DNA from: Lutjanus erythropterus
Lineage: Eukaryota > Chordata > Actinopteri > Lutjaniformes > Lutjanidae
NCBI GenBank assembly: GCA_020091685.1
Contig: CM034607.1
Coordinates: 6,030,130 to 6,094,129, forward strand
Direction: 5' to 3'
DNA length: 64,000 bases
The notes under the pieces are model-generated. The model saw only the letters and a list, made by a program, of their open reading frames with translations. It was not told where the DNA came from and did not search any database. This document shows positions 46,256 to 58,625 of this stretch, piece after piece. The translations under genes were made by a program, and so were the position numbers. Every line of letters starts with the position of its first letter. Position 1 is the stretch's first letter.

Positions 46256-47158
46256 GTGGATTGGATCCGTAACTATCAGTGTCACTAACAGTCACAATAA
46301 TAACCATTAGTGCGGTCCTAATTAGAACATCTGTTTGGTAACTTTCATTAAGCTATGGGATTAAACATTGAACAGACAGTGACCCATCATTTCAGGTTTT
46401 ATTTAGCTGATAATCCAACAACAGTTTAGATGGGATTATCTTGTCAAGAAAATTGACCTAGATACTCGGAGGCCTGTGCTGCCCGGCTCAGTCAGACGCA
46501 GGAAGAAGCCGCAGGTATGTTACGCAACAAGGTAGAGTTATAAAAGCCTTTTGATTGAAGAACTGTCAGAGTTCAAGGGTTGTTTGGAGAGGATGGTGCA
46601 AAGATGCTGAATAAAAGAAGAGGACAACAAGGCTTTCTTTCCTCTTTAAAACCCACAACATGTGACAGCTCTGCAATTAAATAAAAGCTAATTCATGCTG
46701 CTAATTGCTACCTGGGCTATTTCTAAACACAATGACCTCTATAATTTAGCGACAAATTATACAGTATGTGTTTGAAACACGCTCTGCTTGCAGGGGCACT
46801 GTGTAAATAATCTTGCAGCCAAAATTATCCCTTCATATCTTGGCAGTTCAGTCGGATGTGTCCAAATAAAAGAAGCTCTGTTCACCCCTGTCTTCTTTAT
46901 ATGTTCAACACTACAACAGCCATGACATTTTATGCACAATAATTTTGTTGAATTAAAAAATACACTACTGCTGGTATCTGGCTTTTTCTAAAGTTAATGT
47001 GGTTTTATATAAATTATATATTTTGACTGCATAGAAATTGCCCTGGTTATAGTTTTACCTTTTTGCATGTTTGGAGATGCACTTTGGTTGCGTAGCAGCT
47101 ATCACTGCCTCTGTCAAACAAGCGTTGCAAGCAGAATTTCATTAATAATTTGCCTACA
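46256..47158. other. No gene seen; non-repetitive block
   Basis: The block 46430-46760 lacks repeat structure and holds several TAAT homeobox cores. It could be a conserved non-coding element. No exon. Confidence 0.35.
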
Positions 47159-47162
47159 TTAA

Positions 47163-47847
47163 AGGTTCATTATGTGTCAATTGTATGTTCAAAAATGAGT
47201 ACTACAGTCCAGATAGCAAGTTGGAGCCATAGATTGTATATTAAATAGGTTGAAATCCTGTTTAATTTATGATCTATGGTTGAAGCGAGTTGTTTCCCCT
47301 CCGCCTCCTCCTCCCCAGACTCAGGGAAGCTCTGCAGGCTGCAAGAACTCTGCAGGAGTGCAGGATGCACACAACACCATAAACTGACAATAACAAGTGA
47401 CGGCAAGTCCTCTACTGTAAGTTAATCAGCTGTTTGTAACTGTCAGTTGTCTGTCAATGTAAAGTTAAGCCTGTTATCCTGAAAACAAAACCCCACTGCT
47501 CTGAAAGTACACACTCTGGAGTTTGAGTTCAGTGGCAGCCTGTTTCACTGCCTGCCGCCTGACTCCACTAACATTTTTTCTCAACTCAGCTTTCATAAAC
47601 ATCAACTTCTACAAGATTATTAATGATTTCTTATGACTCACAAACAGAGACTTACTCATTCAGCAAACATTCGGCTTTAATTTACTGTGAAACAGCCAAA
47701 CAAACAGTTATTACGGCCTGGAATAGAAATTTCAAAGGGGGACGTTGATGTCAGAGATGCCAATATTTCAACTCAACATGTTTCCTTGATCTCTGATGAC
47801 ACATAATTTTATGATTTATTACAGCAAATATATGACAGATTTATCCT
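47163..47847. mobile_element. TTAA-flanked element, family B, copy 1 (685 bp)
   Basis: It starts AGGTTCATTATGTGTCAATT after TTAA (47159-47162) and ends CAGATTTATCCT before TTAA (47848-47851). It matches 59300-60424 almost end to end: AAATAGGTTGAAATCCTGTT, GATCTATGGTTGAAGCGAGT, CAATAACAAGTGACG, CTACAAGATTATTAATGATT, TTTTATGATTTATTACAG. The terminal inverted similarity is short (AGG...CCT). No coding capacity. Confidence 0.8.
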
Positions 47848-47851
47848 TTAA

Positions 47852-48607
47852 AATACAAATAAGTAGTCTACATTGTCCTTATCAGTAGAATAATTGAGGA
47901 ACATAAAGAAGGGGAGACTGGGGACAGTTGTAACACTTTTTGTCTCAGCAACTATAAATATGTTTACGCTAGAGCTCTCTAATTTTGACACAACATGCCC
48001 TTACTTATTACAAATAATGTTTTTGTTTGTTTGTTTATTTTCAAAAAATACACAAAAATGACAAGGATAACAAATAGCAACAGAAGCAATCACGACAGCG
48101 AAACACAAAAACCGAGGTAGTGCCAGGTTCAGATGTAGACTGAACAAATCCCATTGACACCTCCTGGAAATATATTATTGTATTATTATATATAATATAT
48201 GATGTTACTTTTTTTTTTTTTAGATTAGCTCATTTCCAGTCTTAGCCTTTGGGCTATGATTATTTTCTGTGGCAGCTCTAGGAGGAAATTTGTTATTAAT
48301 GTTAAAATAAAATGTTTTCTTCTCTTGTAAAATACATTTGTATTTATAAGACCAGGGGAGAAATAAACAGTGAAACGAAGTTGAATGAATATGATCTATG
48401 TAAGGGAAATAAACAACGAAAACTTGCCAATTCTATCCCGCTGACCTTTATTCCGCTAAAGTTCAACTTTTTTTGTCCATCCTCAATTATTGTCTGATTA
48501 AACATTTTGCTCAAACTTTTGCCAGCTTCCGAAAAGGGGACATGCCAGAAAAACCACGTGGAACCATGGGTTTAAAGCAATAATAAATATGTCTTCTGAG
48601 TTTGTCA
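47852..48607. other. No gene seen
   Basis: AT-rich with a T-run near 48210. The frame at 48312-48497 carries no motif. Confidence 0.45.
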
Positions 48608-48975
48608 CATCATAGAAACATGTTATTAACGCTGGACGCTCTGTCTAGCAGCTTTATTGGACATGTCCAAACATGTTTGAGCCACCAGAGCCAGAGGACG
48701 GTGACAGGATGTGAACTTTTGGACTGAGAGAGTCCCTGAAGGCATGACTGACCGTGAGGGAGGGTGAGGGGGGGGGGAGGCGGTCGTTCATGTGTCGGCT
48801 CATGGGGTTTATATAGTGTTGGGTGACCATGGCTCCAACATGTCACCGAGCCGTGTTTCAGGTCCAAAAAATCCTGAACACAGAAATTGTGAACAAAAAT
48901 TTGTGAACTCCACAATTCAGTACTACATAGTTCTCATCTTTTCACATATTTTCAGCAACTATTTTGTAAAATATA
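48608..48975 (-). repeat. LTR-like dispersed repeat, copy 3 of 3
   Basis: On the minus strand this reads GTACTGAATTGTGGAGTTCA, GTGTTCAGGATTTTTTGG, GGAGCCATGGTCACCCAACA, TATATAA (plus 48809-48815), GACTCTCTCAGTCC, TGTCACCGTCCTC and finally AATAAAGCTGCTAGACAGAG, with AATAAA at plus 48653-48658. TATA box and polyadenylation signal lie about 150 bp apart, as in a retroviral-type LTR. Sequence past the signal (TGTGACAAACTCAGAAGACA) also matches copy 1, so the true 3' edge is farther out. The minus frame at 48610-48915 is not a gene. Confidence 0.65.
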
Positions 48976-50404
48976 ATTAGAGGAAAAACTCACTTCTTCC
49001 ATTACACAGATTTTAACTGGGTATTTGTCATGAGAAGTTACAAAGTTTGGACTTCAAACGGTCAAAATGGCCGCTTACATCAGTTCTTGTAGTTACGGCA
49101 GTCTGGCAGTTCTAGAGTTAACGGAGCAAGTCTGTTGTCTGCATCTCTGAACTTAAACAGCACCATCACATTCAGGTGAGAGCGTCTCTATTCACAAGAA
49201 GCCTTGCTGGCTTCTTAAGAGAGCGCCTGTTTTTCTAAATGGAAATACAAGTCCAAGGACTGTGAGCAGAAAAGCTTGTCTCAGCAGTGAATGGGGGCTT
49301 TCAGCACCACGGACAGAGCCAGAGAAAGAGAGCAGGAGTGACAAACAGAAAGAGATGCTGAGAGCTCGATAACACGGGCTTTGTGCAGCCAAGCAACCAG
49401 CACAGACATATTGCCCCTTCTGTTGTGTGTAGAAAATGTCATCACCGAGCTCTATTCAAGAAGCTGGCCAGTAAATATTCCTCTGGTATCGATGGATCCT
49501 ACACATCTTGTTGAACTTGACTGGAGACTTTTCATTTTCAGTTCAGTATACAACTAATAGTCCAAAAAGCTCTTACAACAACAAAGTTTCAATTTTTAGA
49601 AATAGTTTGGAGGTCATTCTAACAAACTTCTGTGACCAAAACACACTGTGTAGAGCAACAGCAGTGCACTTAAATTTACCATTTGTAAAAGACCAAAGTG
49701 AATGTGATTTGTAAATAGTTAAGAACGTGTAATAATTTGAGTATTGTTTCAAATCTTGCAATACGGATGCCAATACAATACATCACTTTTCCTACCAGTA
49801 CCATGATTATACTTTTTCAAGACATTAAACTGAGAAATATGAACATTTCTTTTCCATAATAATGATAGTATATGGACATTTTCAATTCAAGTAAAAAGAC
49901 TACAAAAATTAGAATACACATCACACAATAAAAGTTTTTTTAAAAAACAAATAGTAAAAGTAAGATAAAACAGTGAACTAGTGTTCCACATGTGCATTTT
50001 TCTTGACCAATAGTTGAAAACACTATCAATCGATTAATCTCTTAATCATTCAACACTGATAAGATGCAAAAAGTATGTTTATCCGTTTCCACTTTTTCCT
50101 CATTGTTTCTTTTTTTATTTTCAGTTGATGTAACAATCGATTAATTACTTAATCATTTCTAAGATACAAAATACAAGTGTTTTTTTTTTTAATATTTACA
50201 ATTTTTACCATTCCTCCCCATTTTCATTTTTTTTTCTTTTTTTCTTCCCATTTTAGATTTTATTATTTTAATTATTAGATTTTTATGGTTTCCTTCTTCA
50301 ACAAATGGCTCTCAAATGAGGGGAAATTACTGCCAATTTTATACTAATGATTAATTACATATTAATTAAATTTTAAAAATTAATTTAATTTTTTTTTTGA
50401 CATC
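48976..50404. other. No gene seen; very AT-rich toward the end
   Basis: The interval 49980-50400 is almost all A/T with ATCGATTAAT-type motifs of the kind found in fish MITE ends. I cannot bound an element. The frames at 49508-49714 and 49573-49773 overlap on opposite strands. Confidence 0.4.
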
Positions 50405-50895
50405 CTTACAGGAAACTGGAACAATCTTCCAGAAAAGATCAGGGTTGCAGAGTCAAAGTGTAGAGACCCTCACAGCAGCAGCCTGTTGCTTTTCAGCCTA
50501 TAGACTCTAAAGGAGGATGTCAGTCTGTCCTGACTCATACAGGGGGATAAAAGGTCAGACATATAGGGAGGGGCGGCCCAAGCCTGGCCTTTAAGGTCAT
50601 TAAAAAAGACGGGATGTGGTCACAGTTTTTGGACGGAGTTAAAAGGCGAGCTGCAGAATTTTTGCACTAACTGTAGGCGATGGATCGATTTCTGACTAAG
50701 ATGAGCGTACAGGGAGTTACAGTAGTCGAGACACGAGGAGATAAAAGGGTGGGTGAGTTTCTCCAGATCTTTGGCTGAAATAAAAGACTCAACCTTGGCA
50801 TGGGTTCAAAACACAAGTCCTGATCAAACACTACACCCAGAGTTCTGTCTGAGGGCTTAGCATAAGTTACTAATCCACCCAGTTTTGCCATGATT
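50405..50895 (-). pseudogene. LINE reverse transcriptase fragment, L2-like
   Basis: Read on the minus strand through one or two frameshifts it gives TLGVVFDQDLCFEP, then FISSCLDYCNSLYAHLSQKS and IHRLQLVQKF. LGVxFDxxLSFExH followed by SRLDYCNSL is a hallmark of the C-terminal part of the reverse transcriptase in fish L2-type non-LTR retrotransposons. Stops follow. Only the 3' part of the second ORF is left, as expected from 5' truncation during insertion. The catalytic centre is not included. Confidence 0.8.
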
Positions 50896-52663
50896 TAAAT
50901 TCTGTTTGGATGTCTGGTTTGTTACACAGAACCATCTGGGAAGTCGTCCTTAGAAACTGTTTGAAAAAGGGCAGGCGTGTTCAAAAAACACTTGTGAGGT
51001 GACTGGATGAACCTTCTACCCATCACGTCTAATGAGCTGCTTCTGTGGACACTTCTCGCTGTCATCGCATCTAAAACCACGCCTGTAACTGCCATTAGTC
51101 CCTCCTAGTACAGGGATTGGCTGCACATCTTTTGTTGCAGACACAAACGTATAATTTAAAGCCTGACAAGATGGAGTCTTGCTTGACCTTGTGATCTCCA
51201 GCTGCCTCGCACGGTAAATAAATACAGACTATATATGGCAAAATGTATCAAATATAAGTTAAATCAGAGTCTCTATGATTAAAGAGTAAGTAAAAAACAA
51301 TATGAATCTAACCAGCCAGCTTTTGATACCAGATGGAAACATTTTGGCTTGTAACAAAAACAATATTGAGGTATGATACCTAGCCCTTATCACAATTTTC
51401 CAATGAACTGTTGTCTGATATTATTAACACGATTGATAGTGAATCAGCTCTTGAAACATTTTGTTAAATCTGCATTATTTTATTTTTAGCCATTTGGAGG
51501 AAGGACAAGAATCAGTAAATACATCACTGACATTATCTGTTGATAGCTAACATGTTGGCAAAGTGTCAGGTTGTCAAAAGTATCAATACTTTTTCAATAA
51601 AAAATATCTAAGTGTTTTTTTATGACCTCAGTTCACTGAACTTTGGCTTGCAGTAAAACCAGGCAGTGTTCAGTGACTTTTTCTGTACCTTTCTGTTAAT
51701 TTAAAAACAAGAAATATGAAAAAACTACCTATTTTGTGTATCTAGGACCTTTCAGCTTTTTGTAGTGTAGTGGTTTTGAAAGGCATCAAATCTAGAATTG
51801 TATCGGAGTTTCAATTTCTGGTATTGTGACAGTGAGGAACATTAGCATTTCTTTGGAGCAGTGTTTGTGTCCACCTGATGTCTCCACCATCTCCTGACCA
51901 AAAAAAATCTGTCTGTTTAGCTCCTGAATGCACCATTATGTTCCCCAGCTAAAAGCTAACTTTGTGTGTCTGCTGTTTGATGAACTCACTGTACACTACC
52001 CGCTCAGCATCAGAGATTTTTCTCAAAAAACAGATGTCGGAAAAACAGTGAGAGGGAGCCAAAACAGTCAAATTGAGTGAAGTCAAAATTCTTTGGGTTT
52101 GACACTATGAGCGTCCATTCTCACAATATGCTTACACACAGTCATTTGATCTATTATTGATCAGACCTACAACTGGGGATGTACGTGATTAGTTGACTGC
52201 ACGATTAAATGTCACCATCCTCGCCAGTTGGCACCAAAAACGCTAGCTGGTTAAACTATTTAGTAATATTTTATTCATACACAATGTCAGTTAACTGTTG
52301 CCTCCAAGGTGTTATGCAGCAGCCTGCCACTAGTTGGGGCTGTGGCTCCATCAGAGAGCAGCCCCAGCTGATCAAACTGGCATGGTTTGGCGGCATTTTG
52401 ATATAGAAAATGGAAATAAGGTTGAATGTATACTGTGACATAATAAACTGGTACATAACCACTCAACTAGAGCATTGTGTAACCACATTCAGCACAGAGA
52501 GAGACATTAACTTGCAAGCAGAGCAGCTGCTGCTGCTAGCATTGCTAACATTAGCCACGCTGTGTAGCAGGCTACAGTTAGCATCAGCTCCATGTAAACG
52601 ATGTTGTCTACCCGCAGACACTGTGATCTTGTTCAGATAAGGTGAAGCATTTAGTGAGTTGTT
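50896..52663. other. No gene seen
   Basis: Frames at 52209-52462 overlap on opposite strands and are unrecognised. A GGGATGTACGTGATTAGTTG stretch near 52178 resembles a MITE tip, without a certain partner. Confidence 0.4.
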
Positions 52664-53060
52664 GTCATGGTTTGAGGTTTTTGTAGGTTATTTCCTGTTT
52701 TATTTTGTAGTCCTGGTCGGCCCTCATGTTTCTTGTCTTTACTTCCTGTTTTTGTCCTTTTCCCGCTCTTTTTGATTGCCATTTGTTTCACCTGTCTGTC
52801 CACCTGTGTCTGATTAGATCTTTGTCTATTTAGTCCCTGTGTTTCTCTGTTTCTGTGTCGGTTCATCTTCCCTCTTGTGCGTCATCCTGCAGAGTCCTGG
52901 TCCTACTTTCATGAGTTAGACCTGGTGTTTGTTTTCATGGACTGTTTTTGCATTTTGCCCTTTGTGGATTCTTTTGTTTTTCTGGACTTTTTGATTGTGA
53001 CCTGACTGCATTTACATAAGCTTTTGATCATTCCTTTTCTTTATAAAATGCATTTTAACG
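52664..53060 (+). repeat. T-rich dispersed repeat, copy 1
   Basis: GTCATGGTTTGAGGTTTTTG, TTATTTCCTGTTTTATTTTG, TTACTTCCTG, CACCTGTGTCT and a TATTTAGTCCCTGTGTTTCT block match 59664-60092 in the same order and strand. Class unknown; I know it as a common fish repeat. Confidence 0.65.
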
Positions 53061-53170
53061 ATTTTCTATCTGCCTTTTTGGGTCAAACATCTTGTTTTAT
53101 TTTGACACAAATAACAAGTTGTTATGTTTCGTAAATTCATGTGCCATGTTCATATTGCATGGCAACATCC

Positions 53171-53495
53171 CTAGCTACAATAATTAATAGATTATTAACT
53201 GAATATTAAATTCAGCACCAATGATTGTTTGTTTCAGTATTTTTTATGACAACAAAAATGTCCTTTTCCAGCTTCTTAAACATGAGTATTTTCTGTTTTC
53301 TGTCTTTATGACAGTAAACTGAATGTCTTTGAGTTGTGGGTAAAACAAGACATTTGAGGACGTCATCTTGGGCTTTAAGAAAAATTTCAAAAAATTCAAA
53401 TTTTCCACTTTTGTCTGACATTTTGTAGACCAAACAATGAATCTATTAATCGAGAAAATAATCAACAGATTAAATTTTTGTTAGCTGCAGCCCTA
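53171..53495 (-). mobile_element. MITE of the GGGCTGCA...ATTAATCGA family
   Basis: On the minus strand: TAGGGCTGCAGCTAACAAAA, TAATCTGTTGATTATTTTCT, CATTGTTTGGTCTACAAAAT, CCCAAGATGACGTCCTCAAA, ACAACTCAAAGACATTCAGT, ending near GTAGCTAG. This order is characteristic of a very common teleost MITE (hAT-like by general opinion; from memory). The overlapping frames at 53212-53465 lie inside it. A related piece is nested at 33290-33562. Confidence 0.8.
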
Positions 53496-54463
53496 AAATG
53501 AAGATACTGATTAGATCAAATCTAGCATTTTATTGCTTTTGCTAAATTTTAAAACTGATTTAAACAAAATACATATCAAAATGCTATTATTTTGAAATAC
53601 TGGTCAGATTACTGGTTTCAGGCTTGAAAAATATGTTCTCAATAACAAGGTATAATACCAAATCTATGGTACAACTCAAGATATGGGTGTTTTCTGACAC
53701 CCATATCCTGCTTGAGTTGCATAAAAGAAGCTTTTAAGGATGCACCCATTTAAAAAAAAAAAAAGAGGAGGATGTTTGAAAATGTCACGTCTATTACAGT
53801 CAGCGGTTATGTCAGAATTAATGTGACATGTTTCCTGCATTCTCCTCGAGTGATTGCAGACACTTGGAAACAGCGTCGTGTTTAACGGTAAAAAACAGGA
53901 CAAAGGGCTGAGAAAACCACGCTGTAAATGATTCAGGAAAACTCTGTCTCAAAAATTACATTTTTCATAAAGTCGATGACCGCAACGGCTTCATAAAGGA
54001 TTGAAATCCACAATCTCAGCCTCTCTTGTTTTTTTTTGCTGCATTGAAAATGTATGAGATTCTCACACCAGTGAAACACACTGATGAATGTGAATTTTTT
54101 TACACCTCTTTGTGTAAACTGTGAATATAAGCTGATAATCAAGAGTTTGGTGAGACCATCTCACAAGGGTTACACTAATAGTCTATTGTTTGCCGACAGA
54201 TTTGCTGTTACATACTGTTTTTAGTCATATCTGTATCAGCCTGTACTGTATATCGCAGACCAGAACCATGTGAAAACAATCACTTGCATTCATTTAACTT
54301 CTCAATTGTGTTTCAAAGCTGATTGTACCTTTATGTTTCATTTGAGGAACAGCTTCAAAAAGTAACATGAAATACAGATTTGAGCTTTTTTGTATCTCGT
54401 GGCCTTCTCCATCAAAGAGAACTTATGAACTCCCATGTGAGACCATCTACAGACCACAATTCC
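53496..54463. other. No gene seen
   Basis: AT-rich with an A-run at 53751-53764. No exon recognised. Confidence 0.45.
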
Positions 54464-54955
54464 ATGTTTCCACTGCATGGTACGGCTCGGCTTGACTTGA
54501 CTCAACGCACTTTTGGCACCAGGTACTTTGTTTGATTTTGTTTTCCACTGCAGCAGATTCTTTTGCTGATCATCATAGCAACTCGGAGTGAGACTGCCGT
54601 GACGTCATCTTTAACTGACACAAATACCCAAGAAGAATGGAGCTTATACTTTCCCTTTGAGAACCTTTCAGCAACAGCCAAACAAAGGAACGTAAGCATT
54701 AAAATTGCTGTCGCAATTTGCGGTCATGTGTGCAGGTCTGTGTTGTGCAAGTGATGATTCTCTCTCACCAATCAGTGGTCTGCAGTGTTTTCACTCCGTC
54801 ATTTAGTATCGGGTGAGCTCGCTTGGAACCTGGGCCAAGAAGATACCAAAATAAGTACCAGGCACCAGCTGTATCCAAAACTTTTGACAGAGGAAAACCA
54901 AAAAATGATCAAGTTGCGTTGAGTTAAGCTGCACCCGGCCGTGGAAACACAGCAT
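54464..54955. mobile_element. MITE with TGTTTCCAC ends (about 490 bp)
   Basis: The left end TGTTTCCACTGCATGGTACG, GCTTGACTTGACTCAACGCA pairs with the reverse of the right end TGTTTCCACGGCCGGGTGCA, GCTTAACTCAACGCAACTTG. TGGCACCAGGTACTTTG on the left also has a partner (AAGTACCAGGCACCAGCTG) on the right. No coding capacity. No target duplication resolved. Confidence 0.7.
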
Positions 54956-57283
54956 TAGGTTCCACTGACTGGAGAAGGTCATGAAATATGGTTACATTTC
55001 CAGAAAAAAATAAAAAGATAGTAATGAAACCTAGAGTGTGAACTATCATTAACAAAAAAAGGATTCAATAGTTTTAGTTTGCTCCATTTGGAGGCACTAT
55101 TACAGTGTTTTGGAAACATTCATTTTAACTCTCTTCATATTAACTCTACTAACTATTTTGCCATCTCAGTTTCACTTGTAACTACCAGTAATCATGCATG
55201 ACACGTCTGTGCTACGCGCATCATCGCAGGCTGATATTAAAACAAAAACACAGGAATTGCATTTCAGTGATCTAATGTTTCCATTTGAAATTTTGTAGTA
55301 TTTTGATAATATTATATGTTTTTAATTAATTTATTTCATTTAAAAATCTGATTTCTGACATTCCTCCACGTACCACTAGAGAGAACTCACATGTCATCAG
55401 TGGTAAACGCACCACAACTTGAGAATCTAAGATCTAGAGAACAAGATTTTTAGGCAAGGTCATCTTTGCAGTTCTACAGTTCTTCATTATAATGCTGTTT
55501 TCTCACATATTTTTCCTTTTTCAAAAAATTGTGATTTGGTTCTGCAGTTTGGATATTACACTTGCCATATTGCGATTTCGGTAATACTGCAATTAACTGT
55601 GCAGCCCTTTAAACATGTAAAATACTTGTATAAAATACAAGCCATTGGCATCCTGAGTACAAAAATACCAGCACTGGACATTAAAAATCCTCATCTGTCA
55701 AAGCCTTCTTTTCTCCAAACCAGAGACAATGATAGATATCAGTTCTCCGAGCCAAGCAGCCCGGCCCTGCCTGCAGCCTGAGGCTGACCTCTATTCTGCT
55801 CCTCATCAGTCTAACACTCGCAGTGTGACCGACACAGAGAAGCAGCCACAGTCACTGAACACACCACGGCTTCACTATAGTCTGTACGTTACTGTACAAA
55901 TCTACACATACAATAATGCATGAACTGGCAATGATTCAATTAAACATTATCACATTTCCTGGCCGTATGTGGCATCATTTAGAGAGATGTTTAATTACAA
56001 ATTGGCAAGTTGTCACAGTGGATGTTTTTCAGCGCTCATACTCTTAAGTCATAAGCTTCGTCTAATGATAAGGAAGCAGGAATAGTAACAGATTGCCTGC
56101 AATAATCCAGAGCTAGTTTCTCTCAACACAGCAAATACAGCTCATATACGTCAATCCAGAGCGCATTGTCTTTGTGTTACGGCTGTATACTCATGGTATT
56201 AGTCAGTCAGCGAGACTGTGGGGGTTTAGGTCAGAAAACGGCCGAGGAACTGCGGAAGAAATGATGTTTACATAGTCGATGCAGACACGAGAAGTTTTAG
56301 ATGAATAAATAATGCCTGGGATTAAGTCCCTCGCTATTTTTAGTCCCTCATACCCTGTGATTATTCCCTGTCCTTCTCCCCACTTTTTTTCACTGTTATC
56401 CTAAAGCTTAACATGCTCTAGCTGCCATGGAAACTGCACCATTGTTATAAAGGCAGCTATATAGTGGAGGAGGGGAGCCAAGGAGGAAGCAGACTATCTT
56501 TATCCTGCATTGGTTTGGATGTTTTTCTATTATTTTCTTGTGATAACGTCAGATTTGATGTGAATATTAGGATTGGGGAATCTGGGAATGCTGCAGCAGG
56601 TATAAGCCATGAAAATAATGCAGAAACACAGTCGAATGTAGGAAAATATAATTAAAAACCACTGATTAAACTTAAAAATATTGATTAAAAATGCAGAATA
56701 TATGATGTGAAATGAGAAAAAACTACCATGTCATGTGGCAAACACAGCTACTGAGGGGAAAATGTGATGAAAAGATCATACAGTATCTACATGAACAAGT
56801 GCACAGGAGGTCACACATATGCACAAAAGCTGCAAGGTGAAGCACGACTCTGATATCAGCAGTTGATTTTGAAAAAAGCTGGGGTTTTTTCCTAAGCAGC
56901 AGCAGCAGTAGAAAGAGAGAGACAGAGACAGAGAGAAGCAGGGAGTTGAGACTGATCTAATGAGACAGCGTGATCACAGCCTCCCTTCAGATCTCGCAAA
57001 CATCCCGGGCGCATCTTCCCCGTCTTTTCTGCTGATCCGCGCAGCCCCTTTTTCTCACTGTGGCTGCCTGCTTTCATGTTTCAGAAGCCACGACTCGCAG
57101 ACAAAAACGCATCAGCAGAGGGTTTTACTTTGTAGATAATTTGCTCAGGGGTGGAGGGGTGGGGGGGCGGAGTCTTACGAGACAGAAACCGTCAAGGTAT
57201 TGTGTCTGTAAGTGATTCTATTGGTGGGCAAAATGTCTTCACATGAAAGATTCCAGGTTTTTTTTATTAGAAATCAACCTGTC
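54956..57283. other. No gene identified
   Basis: Near 55540-55605 a TATTGCGATTTCGGTAATAC and CTGTGCAGCCCTTTAA stretch looks like a hAT MITE end. The stretch 55640-56640 shows no repeat structure and no certain exon. Confidence 0.35.
56985..57175 (-). promoter_or_regulatory. CpG-rich block with GC box, possible promoter
   Basis: A GGGGGGGCGGAGTC (Sp1-type) site near 57160 lies next to a stretch with about ten CpGs (CCCGGGCGCATC, CCGCGCAG, ACGACTCGCAG). On the minus strand a GTGAGA donor-like site follows. It could be a 5' exon or promoter of the PKI gene 16 kb upstream of its coding exon, but nothing in the sequence proves this. Confidence 0.2.
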
Positions 57284-57291
57284 TATCACCC

Positions 57292-57447
57292 TAGAGCTGG
57301 GCAATATATCAATATTATATCAATATCATGATATGAGAGTAGTTCTTTTGAATTTTGGATATCCTTATATTGTGATATGACATAAGTATATTGATATTGA
57401 GGTCAAAATTTTGTGATATCTGATTATGTCCATATCACTCAGCCCTG
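57292..57447. mobile_element. Small hAT-like MITE with 8-bp target duplication (156 bp)
   Basis: TATCACCC (57284-57291) and TATCGCCC (57448-57455) flank it and agree at 7 of 8 positions. The left end TAGAGCTGGGCAATATATC pairs with the reverse of the right end CAGGGCTGAGTGATATGGAC. The body is ATATC-rich. This is a frequent teleost MITE type. Confidence 0.85.
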
Positions 57448-57597
57448 TATCGCCCATTTCCCAAAAAATCTGATGGATGAATACATTCCTGTCGTTAACA
57501 ATATTATTACTTGTAGTGTCCTGTGGTAGTATAAATCTATATATTATAAGTTAGTAGTGTGGTGTTTCTAATCTTTCCAAAAGCAAAACAAAAATTA

Positions 57598-58080
57598 AAG
57601 CTGCAAGCAGCATTGGACAGGACCTCACACCACGGCGCCAGTCAGCCCCGGCCTGTGGCGGCCGCGGCTGAAGACGGTCTGAATTTTCACATGATTTGGA
57701 CACTGCAGAAAGGAGTTACATGTCACTTCCTGTTAATGTTATAGCAATTTCATGTTTCATGGCGAGACATCAAAATTCCACGCCACGGCCTTCAACAATA
57801 GCTAAATCTTTTAGCAACTTTTGATCACAAACTTGTCTAGATGGAACACACCGATTTTGAAGTCGATCCTATTAATTCTGTAGGAGAAGTTTGTTAAAAT
57901 ACCACATGTGGAAAATGCCAAAAATGATCACGGACTTCAAAATGGCCGACTTCCTGTTGGGTTTGGTCTGTGGGTTCAAGAGACTGTTTTTGTGCATCTG
58001 GGCATGATGTGTGTGTGCTGATTTTTGTGCGTGTCGGTGAAACATGTTCCTGTTTAGAGGGCATGGCCATTGACAAAAGC
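57598..58080 (+). repeat. Dispersed repeat starting AAGCTGCAAGCAGC
   Basis: TTAAAGCTGCAAGCAGCATT, a CACGGCGCCAGTCAGCCCCG block, ACTTCAAAATGGCCGACTTC and CCTGTTGGGTTTGG follow the order of a common fish interspersed repeat I recall. Class unknown. Its GC-rich head is not a CpG island of a gene. Confidence 0.6.
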
Positions 58081-58224
58081 CATATCACATGTAGATTTAC
58101 ACTGAGACTGATGCTTACACCAAAACTGGCACGTTTTCAAGTATGTTAAAGCCCCCAAAAGGGAAATTTACTTCTAGGAAAAATAATGATTTTTATTAGT
58201 TTCAATAGGGTCCTCGCCTTAACA

Positions 58225-58625
58225 AGAGCAAAAACACTTTCCCCGATCAGCAGTTGTCCAAACCTAGCTTAGCAACTATAAACTAGGCATGACAGGTCTT
58301 TCAAGCTTTGGATTTTCCCCACATGCTGAAGGAAAAGTCAGCAGTGTTTCTAATCTTTACAAAGGCAAAAACGGAGTAGAACTTTAAGGAAAGTGTGTGG
58401 TCTGAAGTAAGTTTCAAACGTTAGCATGCCAAGCTAATCCCTACTACAGCAGGAGGAAGCTCTAAAATAACACAAATATCACTTTCCAAATCAGCAATCA
58501 TCAAAACCGAGCTTAGCAAACATAAACTAAGCACGACACGTCTTTCAAGCTTTGCAAAAACACAAGAGCGATAGAAAGTGTCTGGTCTCAAGTAAGATTC
58601 AAATTCAAAATGGCAGCCTAATGCT
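58225..58625 (+). repeat. Two degenerate tandem units, about 235 bp apart
   Basis: CACTTTCCCCGATCAGCAGT...CTAGCTTAGCAACTATAAAC...GACAGGTCTTTCAAGCTTT near 58238-58310 recurs as CACTTTCCAAATCAGCAATC...GAGCTTAGCAAACATAAACT...GACACGTCTTTCAAGCTTT near 58475-58550. AAGTGT(G)TGGTCT also recurs after each. Confidence 0.7.
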
